NCBI RefSeq assembly: GCF_030269365.1
Contig: NZ_BSTF01000002.1
Coordinates: 372,001-436,000 of the forward strand
Direction: 5' to 3'
DNA from: Lentzea sp. NBRC 102530
GTDB lineage: Bacteria > Actinomycetota > Actinomycetes > Mycobacteriales > Pseudonocardiaceae
Length of the DNA: 64,000 bases
Below the pieces are notes generated by a model. It saw only the letters and a program-made list of their open reading frames with translations. It did no database searches and was not told where the DNA came from. Shown here piece by piece: positions 55,715 to 63,506 of the stretch (the stretch's first letter is position 1; every line of letters starts with the position of its first letter). A program made the translations under genes and the position numbers.

Positions 55715-56416
55715 CTATCCGTTCAGCAGCTTGGTGAGGTTGGTCAGGCTGGAGATCAGGGCCGTCGTGTAGGTGAGGATGCGGCCCGCCCACTTGACCA
55801 CGGCCGCGACGATCTGCGCCGCGATCACCGGGATGGTGACCACGAAGATCGCCTCCACGGCCCAGACGATCACCCTGGCGACCAGGTCGGCGATGAGGTC
55901 GCGGACGATCTCGCGGGTCATCTCGACCAGGCCGCCGGCGCCCTCGGTGGCCGCCGCCATGGCGGCGGCGATGGCGGAGAGGCCGCCGATCGCGTCCACG
56001 TTGTTGACCATCAGGCGCTGGTAGGCCTCGGAGGCCTCGCCCTCCCAGCCGAGCAGGTCGCTCTCGAGGTCCGCGCGCAGGTCGGTGGCCATGTCGGCGA
56101 GTTCGGTCGCCATGTTGTTCCAGGTGGCGGCGTGGGCGCGGACGACGTCGGGCTTGCCGGTCAGCTCGTCGAGCACCTCGCGCAACGGGTCGAAGTACTC
56201 GATGGCCCAGCCGAGGCCGTTGGAGAGCAACGCGCTGATCGGGTCGAGGACGCTCGCGGCGACGTCGACGCCGAGGGACGCGCCGGCGAGCGCGTCGTCG
56301 ACCCAGCCCTCGGTCTTGATGGCGTCGACGACTCCCTGGACGCCGTCGGCGAGGCTGGAGCCGGTCCACGCCCGGCGCGACGACTGGGTCGGCGCGATCA
56401 GGGAACCCTCGGTCAC
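55715..56416 (-). CDS. WXG100-like/LXG-type N-terminal module protein
   Basis: 233 aa, mostly helical. It has a WEG turn in 'LLGWEGEASEAYQRLM', the WXG motif of type VII substrates, flanked by long helices. A hydrophobic C-terminal half ('VIVWAVEAIFVVTIPVIAAQIVAAV') follows. In many polymorphic toxins this module is fused to the nuclease; here it is a separate gene just before the EndoU toxin. It is likely a secretion partner or carrier. Confidence 0.75.
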   Translation of the reverse strand: MTEGSLIAPTQSSRRAWTGSSLADGVQGVVDAIKTEGWVDDALAGASLGVDVAASVLDPISALLSNGLGWAIEYFDPLREVLDELTGKPDVVRAHAATWNNMATELADMATDLRADLESDLLGWEGEASEAYQRLMVNNVDAIGGLSAIAAAMAAATEGAGGLVEMTREIVRDLIADLVARVIVWAVEAIFVVTIPVIAAQIVAAVVKWAGRILTYTTALISSLTNLTKLLNG

Positions 56417-56724
56417 CGGTCACCGCCCGCGGCCTTGACGCGGTCGACGTTGTCCTGGTCGGCGGCGGTGTAGGAGTCCGCGCTGGAACGCAGTTCCTTC
56501 GCCACCAGCTCCAGGTTGTTCTCGACGTGCGCGATCACGTCGTCGATCTCGGTGTGCCTGCCCTCGAGCACGCCGGAGATCCACCCGCACAGCGCGCCGT
56601 ACGCCTGGTCGTCGCCGGTGATGTGCGTGCTGGCGGCCTTGACCTTGGCGAACCGCTGCTTGATGGCGTCGATGCTGGCGGCGTGGGCGCGCAGCTGTTC
56701 CGCCTCGACGCTGAACCCGCTCAC
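56413..56724 (-). CDS. EspC/WXG100-like small secreted protein
   Basis: 103 aa, two-helix protein: 'EAEQLRAHAASIDAIKQRF', a 'GALCGWISGVLEG' turn, then 'VENNLELVAKELRSSADSYTAADQD', which is the type VII tail pattern (YxxxD). It overlaps the next gene by four bases. It should be exported as a partner of the WXG100-like protein. Confidence 0.8.
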   Translation of the reverse strand: MSGFSVEAEQLRAHAASIDAIKQRFAKVKAASTHITGDDQAYGALCGWISGVLEGRHTEIDDVIAHVENNLELVAKELRSSADSYTAADQDNVDRVKAAGGDR

Positions 56725-57173
56725 CAGCGCTCCTCGGTGAAGACCTGGCCGGAGTTGTCCTCGTCGTCCGGCTCGGGACGGGCCTTCGGCTTGTCCGGTT
56801 CGGCGCCGAGTTGCCGTCCGACGCTCTCCGCGATGGCACGGCCCGCCGCGGACTCCGTGCCGATGGTGTCGGCGATGATCTCCTGCGACTTCTGCGCGAG
56901 CTGACGGCGTGCGTCACCGAGGGTGGCCATGATCGTCGAGGCCACGGTCTCGGGGCTCACCCGCGAGATCCGGTCGGTGAGCTTCAGGTCCACCAGCGCG
57001 CCGGTCGAGTCGATCCGGACCTCGGCCATGCCGTCGGCGTCCTTCGCGGTCAGCCGCAGGCCCTGCAACTGGTCGCTCATCGACTTCGTGTCGGCGGCCA
57101 GCTTGTCGATCCGGCCCTTCCACGCTGCCAGACGCTCGCGGGCGTCGTCGGGGTCCAGGATCGCATCGGTCAC
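56721..57173 (-). CDS. YbaB/EbfC-family protein of the type VII toxin module
   Basis: 150 aa. The YbaB/EbfC-like core 'GLRLTAKDADGMAEVRIDSTGALVDLKLTD' is followed by a helix and a charged disordered tail. Such proteins commonly precede WXG100 and EspC genes in actinobacterial secreted-toxin loci. The ATG lies 27 bp after fadE33 in the same direction, so the module may be transcribed by read-through from the fadD3 operon. Its specific role is unknown. Confidence 0.78.
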   Translation of the reverse strand: MTDAILDPDDARERLAAWKGRIDKLAADTKSMSDQLQGLRLTAKDADGMAEVRIDSTGALVDLKLTDRISRVSPETVASTIMATLGDARRQLAQKSQEIIADTIGTESAAGRAIAESVGRQLGAEPDKPKARPEPDDEDNSGQVFTEERW

Positions 57174-57200
57174 GAGTGCGGAGTCTAGGCAGCGTGTTGA

Positions 57201-58163
57201 TCATTTGTGGGCGGAACGAGCGAGCTGCTTCAAGTGGTCCTGCGGGCTGCCGAACAACTGGCGGCTGCCGTGCGCCCGCTTGAAGTAGAGGTGCGCGTCG
57301 TGCTCCCAGGTGATCGCGATGCCGCCGTGCAGCTGCACCATCTCCGCCGCGACCGCGAACAACGCCTCCGAGCAGTAGACCTTCGCCACCGTCGCGCTGG
57401 TCTCGTCGACGACGGCTCCCGCGGCCGACCGCGCCGTCTCGACCAGCACGTGCATGTCGGCCATGCGGTGCTTCAACGCCTGGAACGACCCGATCGGCCT
57501 GCCGAACTGCACCCGCGTCTTCGTGTGCTCGACGGTGAGCTCGAGCGCCCTGGCCGCCGTGCCGACCTGTTCCGCGGCCAGCGCCGCGATCGCCGCCGTC
57601 CGGACCGCCGGGTCCCACGGACCGAGCCGCGTGGCCGGGGCGCGGTCGAGGTGGACGGTGGCCAGCCGACGGGTCCGGTCCATCGCCGGGGTGTGCTCGG
57701 GGGTGACTTCGCGGACCTCGTAGAGGTGCTCCCCGTCGCTGACGACGAGGATCTCGGCGTGGTCGCCGTCGAGGACGTACCGGAAGGTGCCGGTCAGGTG
57801 GTCGCCGCCGGTGACCTGGGTGCCGTCCCACGGCCAGGCGAGGGTGGCGATGGCGCCGTTCGCGATCCTCCGCAGCAGTTCGTCGTGCTTGACGCTGAGC
57901 AGCGCGTGCGTGGCGATGGTCGTGGCCAGCAACGGAGACGGCGTGAGCGTGCGGCCGAGTTCTTCGAGCACGACGCAGGTGTCCTGGGCCGTGGCCCCGG
58001 AACCGCCGAACTCCTCGGGGATCGGCAGCACACCCATGCCGCTGAGGCGCGCCCACACGTCCTCGTCGTAGCCGTGCGGGGTTTCGACGGCGGCGCGGAC
58101 GTCCGAGTGCTTGGCGAGCAAGCCGCGGACCGCGTCCCTGAGTGCCAGTTGTTCGGGGGTCAC
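57201..58163 (-). CDS. fadE33: FadE33-like acyl-CoA dehydrogenase
   Basis: 320 aa, short ACAD ('LPIPEEFGGSGATAQDTCVVLEEL', 'QFGRPIGSFQALKHRMADMHV', 'LHGGIAITWEHDAHLYFKRA'). It has the size of the small subunits FadE32/FadE33, which pair with FadE31 in C/D-ring breakdown. The GTG overlaps the stop of the preceding ACAD gene. The 31/32/33 numbering is by operon order and is less certain than the family. Confidence 0.75.
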   Translation of the reverse strand: MTPEQLALRDAVRGLLAKHSDVRAAVETPHGYDEDVWARLSGMGVLPIPEEFGGSGATAQDTCVVLEELGRTLTPSPLLATTIATHALLSVKHDELLRRIANGAIATLAWPWDGTQVTGGDHLTGTFRYVLDGDHAEILVVSDGEHLYEVREVTPEHTPAMDRTRRLATVHLDRAPATRLGPWDPAVRTAAIAALAAEQVGTAARALELTVEHTKTRVQFGRPIGSFQALKHRMADMHVLVETARSAAGAVVDETSATVAKVYCSEALFAVAAEMVQLHGGIAITWEHDAHLYFKRAHGSRQLFGSPQDHLKQLARSAHK

Positions 58164-59002
58164 AACGCCTCCAGCACGCGGGCTCGGTGCAACGACGGAC
58201 TGCCCCACGCCGTGCGCAGGGCTCGGGTCTGCAGGAGGAACCGGCCCAGCTCGTGCTCGGCGGTGTAGCCGATCGCGCCGTGCACCTGCAGCGCGGTGCG
58301 GGCGGCCTGCCAGGCGGCGTCGGAGGTGGCGACCTTGGCGGCCGACACGTCGCGGGTGGTGAGGGTGACGGCGGCACCCCGGACGAGCGGGCGGGCGAGT
58401 TCGAGTCCTATGAGGACGTTCGCGAGGTGGTGCTTGACCGCCTGGAACCGGCCGATGGGCTGGCCGAACTGGTGGCGCGCCTTGACGTACGCGGTGGTCA
58501 TCTCCAGCACGGCCCGGCCGAGGCCGAGCAGCTGGGCCGAGCAGGTGAGGACGCCGAGGTCGAACGCGCGGGCGGTGGGGACGCCGGTGGCGATCACCGG
58601 GCCGGGGGAGAGTCCGACCAGGTGGCGGGTCGGGTCGACGGACTCCGGTTCGGCGGTGGGGGTGGCCTCGTGGAGGGTGTCGGCGTCGGCGAGGAGGTAG
58701 CGGTCGGCTCGGACCGCGTGGGGGAGCAGGGGCGGGAAGGCCACCGACCAGGTCGCCCCGGGCTCGGCCCCGGTCCCAGCGCCAACCCCTGCCCCACCCA
58801 GCAGCATCGGCACCACCGCCAGCGTCTCGATCCACGGCCCTGCCAGCGCGTGGTGCCCGATCTCCTCGAACACCACCACCAGGTCGACCGGGTCGGTCAC
58901 CTCGTCCACGCCGAGCGAGGCGAGATCGGTCTTGCCCGACCCCAGGAACCCGTGCAGCACGGCCGCGAGGTCCGTCTGCTCCGGTGACAGCGTGAACATC
59001 AT
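58160..59002 (-). CDS. fadE32: FadE32-like acyl-CoA dehydrogenase
   Basis: 280 aa, a short ACAD subunit ('EEIGHHALAGPWIETLAVVPMLLGG', 'HQFGQPIGRFQAVKHHLANVLIG', 'QVHGAIGYTAEHELGRFL'). It lacks the long N-terminal domain of full ACADs, as in known heteromeric steroid ACADs. It starts at a tandem ATGATG overlapping the fadE31 stop. Confidence 0.75.
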   Translation of the reverse strand: MMFTLSPEQTDLAAVLHGFLGSGKTDLASLGVDEVTDPVDLVVVFEEIGHHALAGPWIETLAVVPMLLGGAGVGAGTGAEPGATWSVAFPPLLPHAVRADRYLLADADTLHEATPTAEPESVDPTRHLVGLSPGPVIATGVPTARAFDLGVLTCSAQLLGLGRAVLEMTTAYVKARHQFGQPIGRFQAVKHHLANVLIGLELARPLVRGAAVTLTTRDVSAAKVATSDAAWQAARTALQVHGAIGYTAEHELGRFLLQTRALRTAWGSPSLHRARVLEAL

Positions 59003-60090
59003 CGCGGCAGCCCCAGGATCCGTTCGGCGATCACGTTGCGCTGGATCTCGTTGGTACCGGCGTAGATCGGGCCGGACAGCGAGAACACCCACCCGTCCCG
59101 CCACCCCGGCGCCACCTCGCCGAGCAGGTCGAGCGCCGTCTCGTGCAGCGCCACGTCGAGTTCCGACCAGAACACCTTCGTGACGCTCGCCGCCGGACCG
59201 CTGAGAGGTGACGCCAACGCCCCGTAGGTGTGCAGCCGGTAGGCCTGGGCGCCGATCCACGCGTCCACCACGCGGTCGCGCAACGCCGGGTCGGGGTTCT
59301 TGCGGTACAGCTCCACCAGCCGGGACGCCGCCGCCGTGAACCGGCCGGGGGAGCGCAGGGTGAGGCCGCGTTCGTTGCCCGCGGTGCTCATGGCCACGCG
59401 CCAGCCGTCGCCCACCTCGCCGACGACGTCCTGGTCCGGCACGAAGACGTCGTCCAGGAAGATCTCGGCGAAGCCCGGTTCGCCGTCGAGTTGGTCGATC
59501 GGGCGGACGGTGACGCCGGGGGCGCGCAGGTCGAAGAGCAGGTAGGTCAGGCCGCGGTGGCGTTCGCCGGGGCCCGTGCGGAACAGGCCGAACGCGCGGT
59601 CGGCGAAGGCGGCGCGGGAGCTCCACGTCTTGGCGCCGTTCAGCAGCCAGCCGCCGTCGCAGCGGGTCGCGGTGCCGCGCAACGACGCCAGGTCCGAGCC
59701 CGCCTCCGGTTCGGACCAGGCCTGCGCCCACACCTGCTCGCCGCGGGCCATCGCGGGCAGGATCCGGTCGCGTTGCTCGTCGGTCCCGAAGCCGAACAAG
59801 GTGGGCGCCAGCAGGAAGATGCCGTTCTGGGAGACCCGGCCGGGCGCTCCGGCGGCGTGGTACTCCTCCTCGAACACCAGCCACTGCAGCAAAGACGCCT
59901 CGCGCCCGCCGTACGAGCGGGGCCACGAGACGACCGAGAGGCGTGCGTCCGCGAGCTGACGTTCCCACGCGCGGTGCTCCGCGAAGCCCGCGGCGGTGTC
60001 CATCGAGGACAGTGGACGGACGTGGGTGGCGAGCCACGAGCGCACCTCGGACTGGAAGTCGAGGGTGGCGGCGTCCAGGTCGAGGTCCAT
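58999..60090 (-). CDS. fadE31: FadE31-like acyl-CoA dehydrogenase
   Basis: 363 aa, a full-length ACAD: 'SWPRSYGGREASLLQWLVFEEEY', 'AWSEPEAGSDLASLRGTATRC', and C-terminal 'IYAGTNEIQRNVIAERILGLPR'. It would be the partner of the two short ACADs downstream. The ATG overlaps the enoyl-CoA hydratase stop (TGATG). In mycobacteria FadE31 follows fadD3 directly; here a crotonase lies between. Confidence 0.8.
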   Translation of the reverse strand: MDLDLDAATLDFQSEVRSWLATHVRPLSSMDTAAGFAEHRAWERQLADARLSVVSWPRSYGGREASLLQWLVFEEEYHAAGAPGRVSQNGIFLLAPTLFGFGTDEQRDRILPAMARGEQVWAQAWSEPEAGSDLASLRGTATRCDGGWLLNGAKTWSSRAAFADRAFGLFRTGPGERHRGLTYLLFDLRAPGVTVRPIDQLDGEPGFAEIFLDDVFVPDQDVVGEVGDGWRVAMSTAGNERGLTLRSPGRFTAAASRLVELYRKNPDPALRDRVVDAWIGAQAYRLHTYGALASPLSGPAASVTKVFWSELDVALHETALDLLGEVAPGWRDGWVFSLSGPIYAGTNEIQRNVIAERILGLPR

Positions 60091-60920
60091 CAGCCGGAGG
60101 CCCTCTTCATCGCGCGGGCGTCCATCCCGGCCAGCGCGTCGGAACCGACCTCGGCGTTGTGCGCGTGCGCGAAGTGGTGCAGGCCGAAGACCGAGTCCAT
60201 GCCTGCCCGCAGGCCCATCAGGTCCTCGGACTGGTTCACCGCCTTCTTGGCGAGCGCCAGCCCGAACCGCGGCATCGCCGAGATCCGTCCGGCCAGCTCG
60301 AAAGTCGTCGACTCCAGCGCGTCACGGGCAACGACGCGCGAGACCATGCCCCACTCGTAGGCGCGCTGGGCCGAGAAGCGGTCGCCGGTGAAGAGCACCT
60401 CCTTGGCGGCGCGCGGGCCGAGGACCCACGGGTGCGCGAAGTACTCGACGCCCGGGATCCCCATGCGCACCACCGGATCGGCGAAGAACGCGTCCTCGGC
60501 GGCGACGATCAGGTCGCAGATCCAGGCGAGCATCAGGCCACCGGCGACGCAGGCGCCCTGCACCATCGCGATCGTCGGCTTCGGGATCTCCCGCCACCGC
60601 CGGCACATGCCGAGGTAGACCTCCATCTCGCGGGCGAACCGGAGGTCACCGCCCTCGCGGCCGACGTGGTCCCACCACATCACCGCCCTGCGTTCGAAGG
60701 ACTGGTCGACGTCCCGGCCGGGCGAGCCGATGTCGTGGCCCGCCGAGAAGTGGTCACCGGCGCCCGCCAGGACGATCACCTTCACCTCGTCGTCGTCCAC
60801 CGCGCGGGTGAACGCCTCGTCCAGCGCGTAGGTCATCGCCGAGTTCTGCGCGTTGCGGTACTCGGGGCGGTTCAGGGTCACGACGGCGACCGCGTCCCGC
60901 CGTTCGTACGTGACAGTCAC
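60090..60920 (-). CDS. Enoyl-CoA hydratase/isomerase (crotonase) of HIP-CoA degradation
   Basis: 276 aa crotonase fold: 'HFSAGHDIGSPGR' oxyanion loop, 'VQGACVAGGLMLAWICDLIVAAEDAFFADPVVRMG', which shows the second oxyanion Gly-Gly. A Glu typical of hydratase catalysis is not placed with confidence. It is flanked by fadD3 and fadE31, so it should act on HIP-CoA-derived intermediates. The GTG at 60920 has AGGAG 6 nt upstream and overlaps the fadD3 stop. Confidence 0.82.
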   Translation of the reverse strand: MTVTYERRDAVAVVTLNRPEYRNAQNSAMTYALDEAFTRAVDDDEVKVIVLAGAGDHFSAGHDIGSPGRDVDQSFERRAVMWWDHVGREGGDLRFAREMEVYLGMCRRWREIPKPTIAMVQGACVAGGLMLAWICDLIVAAEDAFFADPVVRMGIPGVEYFAHPWVLGPRAAKEVLFTGDRFSAQRAYEWGMVSRVVARDALESTTFELAGRISAMPRFGLALAKKAVNQSEDLMGLRAGMDSVFGLHHFAHAHNAEVGSDALAGMDARAMKRASG

Positions 60921-62392
60921 GCGTTCTCCTTGCGCAGTCGGGTTTTGAGGACCTTGCCCATGGCGTTGCGGGGGAGCGCGGGCACGAACTCGACCGCACG
61001 CGGCACCTTGTAGTTCGCGAGCCGCTCCTTGCAGAACGAGATCACGTCCGAGGCGTCCAGCGAGGCACCCGGAGCCGTCACGACGAACGCCAGGCCCACC
61101 TCGCCGAGACGTGCGTCGGCCATGCCCACGACGGCCACCTCCGCGATTCCGGGAAGCCGGGCCAGCGCCTGTTCGACCTCGGCCGGGTAGACGTTGAACC
61201 CGCCGCAGATGTACATGTCCTTGAGCCGGTCGGTGATCGAGAGGTACCCGCGCGAGTCGATCGCGCCGACGTCCCCGGTGTGCAGCCAGCCGTCCGCGTC
61301 CACGGCGAGAGCCGTGGCCTCGGGGTCGTCGAGGTAGCCGAGCATCACGTTCGGCCCGCGCAGCAACACCTCGTTCCGCTCGCCGAGCCGCAGTTCGAAC
61401 CCGGCCATCGGCGCCCCGCACGTGTACGCCACCGTCTCCGGTGAGTCACCAGGACGGCACATCGTCGCGACCACGGCCTCGGTGAGCCCGTAGGCCGTCA
61501 GCACGGTCAACGACAACTCGGCGCGCATCCGTTCGACCAGCACCACCGGCACGACCGCGGCCCCCGTCACCGCCAGCCGCAGGCTCGACAGGTCGAACGA
61601 CGACCGCTCGGGGTGGTCGAGCAACGCCTGGAAGATCGTCGGCGGCCCCGGCAGCACGGTGATCCGCTCGCGCTCGATCAGCCGCATCGTCTCCACGACG
61701 TCGAACACCGGCTGCGGCACGATCGTCGCCCCGCTGAGCAGACAGGCCAGAATCCCCGCCTTGTAACCGAAGGTGTGGAAGAAGGGGTTGACGATCAGAT
61801 AGCGGTCGGCGGCGGTCAGCTCGCCGCACGCCGCCCAGGCCTCCGCAACGCCCAACGACTGCCGGTGCGCACTCATCGCACCCTTGCTGCGCCCGGTCGT
61901 CCCGGACGTGTACATGACGTCGCACAGCTGATCCGGCTCCAGCACCGGAAGAGCGGTGTCGGCGTCCACCCACTCGAACGGCAGCCGCACCACCGCGGGC
62001 AGGTCCGCGGACAACGCCCGCAGTTCAGCCTCGCGATCCCGCCCGAGGAACCACCCCTCGACCACGAGCACGCGTGCGGCGCTGCGCCGCAGGACGTCCA
62101 GGGTCTCGGTGGCCGTGAACCGGGTGTTGATCGGCACCAGCGCCGCCCCCGCGTGCAACGCCCCGAGCGCCGCCACCACCCAGGCCCCGGAGTTCGGTGC
62201 GCACAACGCCACCCGGTCACCCGGCCGCACGCCCATCCCGGCGAGCGCCCGCGCGGCCGTCAGCACGGCGGCACGCAACTCCCGGAACGAGAGGCGAACC
62301 TCCCCGTCCACCAACGCCTCCGCGTCGATGTACGAAGCAGCGGCGCCTTCGAGCACGGCTGAAACCGTTTCCCTGCTTGGAACGTTCGACAC
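60917..62392 (-). CDS. fadD3: FadD3, HIP-CoA ligase
   Basis: 491 aa AMP-forming acyl-CoA ligase: P-loop YTSGTTGRSKGAM, 'VLTAYGLTEAVVATMC', 'GWLHTGDVGAIDSRGYLSITDRLKD', 'MYICGGFNVYPAEVEQAL' and Lys in 'NAMGKVLKTRLR'. FadD3 activates HIP, the propionate left after rings A/B are removed. The assignment rests on family, on divergence from fadE30 and on the KstR2 box. The GTG at 62392 with GGAGGG upstream is chosen; upstream in-frame ATGs would run through the KstR2 box. Confidence 0.87.
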   Translation of the reverse strand: MSNVPSRETVSAVLEGAAASYIDAEALVDGEVRLSFRELRAAVLTAARALAGMGVRPGDRVALCAPNSGAWVVAALGALHAGAALVPINTRFTATETLDVLRRSAARVLVVEGWFLGRDREAELRALSADLPAVVRLPFEWVDADTALPVLEPDQLCDVMYTSGTTGRSKGAMSAHRQSLGVAEAWAACGELTAADRYLIVNPFFHTFGYKAGILACLLSGATIVPQPVFDVVETMRLIERERITVLPGPPTIFQALLDHPERSSFDLSSLRLAVTGAAVVPVVLVERMRAELSLTVLTAYGLTEAVVATMCRPGDSPETVAYTCGAPMAGFELRLGERNEVLLRGPNVMLGYLDDPEATALAVDADGWLHTGDVGAIDSRGYLSITDRLKDMYICGGFNVYPAEVEQALARLPGIAEVAVVGMADARLGEVGLAFVVTAPGASLDASDVISFCKERLANYKVPRAVEFVPALPRNAMGKVLKTRLRKENA

Positions 62393-62404
62393 GACGCCCT
62401 CCAA

Positions 62405-62418
62405 AGCAAGTGCTTGGT
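62405..62418. promoter_or_regulatory. KstR2 box between fadD3 and fadE30
   Basis: AGCAAGTGCTTGGT is an exact match to AnCAAGnnCTTGnT, the KstR2 operator. It would control both divergent operons. No kstR2 gene is in the window. Confidence 0.88.
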
Positions 62419-62422
62419 AGGT

Positions 62423-62428
62423 TAGAGT
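62423..62428 (+). promoter_or_regulatory. Candidate -10 for a leaderless fadE30 message
   Basis: TAGAGT ends 7 bp before the fadE30 ATG, so a start at about 62435-62436 would give a leaderless mRNA. No Shine-Dalgarno precedes the ATG. Confidence 0.5.
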
Positions 62429-62435
62429 ATGGCGC

Positions 62436-63506
62436 ATGGAGTCCTTCCGGCGCGAGGTGCGGGAATGGTTGTCCGCCAACCTCGTCGGTGAGTTCGCTGA
62501 GCTTCGTGGCCTGGGTGGTCCCGGCCGCGAGCACGAGGCGTTCGAGGGCAGGCTGCGCTGGCACCGGCACCTCGCGCGGAGCGGCTGGACGTGCCTCGGC
62601 TGGCCCGGCGAGCGCACGGTCGAGGAACAGGTGGTCTTCCACGAGGAGTACGCCGAGGCCGACGCCCCGGCCAAGGTCGACATCGTCGGCGAGGGCCTGC
62701 TCGGGCCGACGCTCGTCGCGTTCGGCACGCGGCAGCAGAAGGAACGCTTCCTGCCCAGGATCCGCAGCCTCGACGAGCTGTGGTGCCAGGGCTACTCCGA
62801 ACCGGGCGCGGGTTCGGACCTCGCCTCCGTCCAGACGAAAGCGCGCCTCGAAGGCGGCAGGTGGGTGATCGACGGCCAGAAGATCTGGACGTCCAACGCC
62901 CACTACTCGGACTGGATCTTCGTGCTGTGCCGCACCGAGCCGGGTTCGCAACGCCACCACGGCCTGTCGTACCTGCTCGTGCCGATGGACCAGCCCGGCG
63001 TCGAGGTCAGGCCGATCCGCCAGCTCACCGGCACGTCCGAGTTCAACGAGGTCTTCTTCGACGGCGCCGTGACGGTCGAGGAGAACGTGGTCGGCGAGCC
63101 CGGCGAGGGCTGGAAGATCGCGATGGCCACCCTGGGGTTCGAACGCGGCACCGCGATGCTCGGCCACCAGGTCGGCTTCCGCCGGCAGCTCGACGCGATC
63201 ATGGCGAACAGCGACGACGAACGCCTCACCAGGGCGTGGGTGGAACTGCACGTCATGCGCTCGCACACACTCAGAACCCTCGACGACGAACCGGGGCCGG
63301 AGGCGTCCGTGCTGAAGCTCTTCTGGGCGGGCTGGCACCGCAGGCTCGGCGAACTCGCGATGGACTCCCTCGGCCCGGAGTCGATGATCGACGACAACGA
63401 GTGGCAGCGGATGTTCCTGTTCAGCCGCGCCGAGACCATCTACGGCGGGTCGGACGAGATCCAGCGCGAGATCATCGCCCACCGCATCCTGGGGCTGCCG
63501 CGATGA
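62436..63506 (+). CDS. fadE30: FadE30, acyl-CoA dehydrogenase of HIP-CoA
   Basis: 356 aa ACAD: 'GYSEPGAGSDLASVQTKARLEG', 'GQKIWTSNAHYSDWIFVLCRT', C-terminal 'IYGGSDEIQREIIAHRILGLPR'. FadE30 dehydrogenates the propionyl side chain of (5-hydroxy-)HIP-CoA. It is the first gene rightward from the KstR2 box, divergent from fadD3 as in mycobacteria. Its stop overlaps the next gene by four bases. The message is probably leaderless. Confidence 0.87.
   Translation: MESFRREVREWLSANLVGEFAELRGLGGPGREHEAFEGRLRWHRHLARSGWTCLGWPGERTVEEQVVFHEEYAEADAPAKVDIVGEGLLGPTLVAFGTRQQKERFLPRIRSLDELWCQGYSEPGAGSDLASVQTKARLEGGRWVIDGQKIWTSNAHYSDWIFVLCRTEPGSQRHHGLSYLLVPMDQPGVEVRPIRQLTGTSEFNEVFFDGAVTVEENVVGEPGEGWKIAMATLGFERGTAMLGHQVGFRRQLDAIMANSDDERLTRAWVELHVMRSHTLRTLDDEPGPEASVLKLFWAGWHRRLGELAMDSLGPESMIDDNEWQRMFLFSRAETIYGGSDEIQREIIAHRILGLPR

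Noticed and set aside
54914-56416. A frameshift splitting one WXG-EndoU toxin into two genes
   Set aside because: Both parts have complete starts and stops with a 6-bp gap, and no frame change restores a single continuous domain order better than two genes; kept as two genes, though an ancestral fusion is possible.
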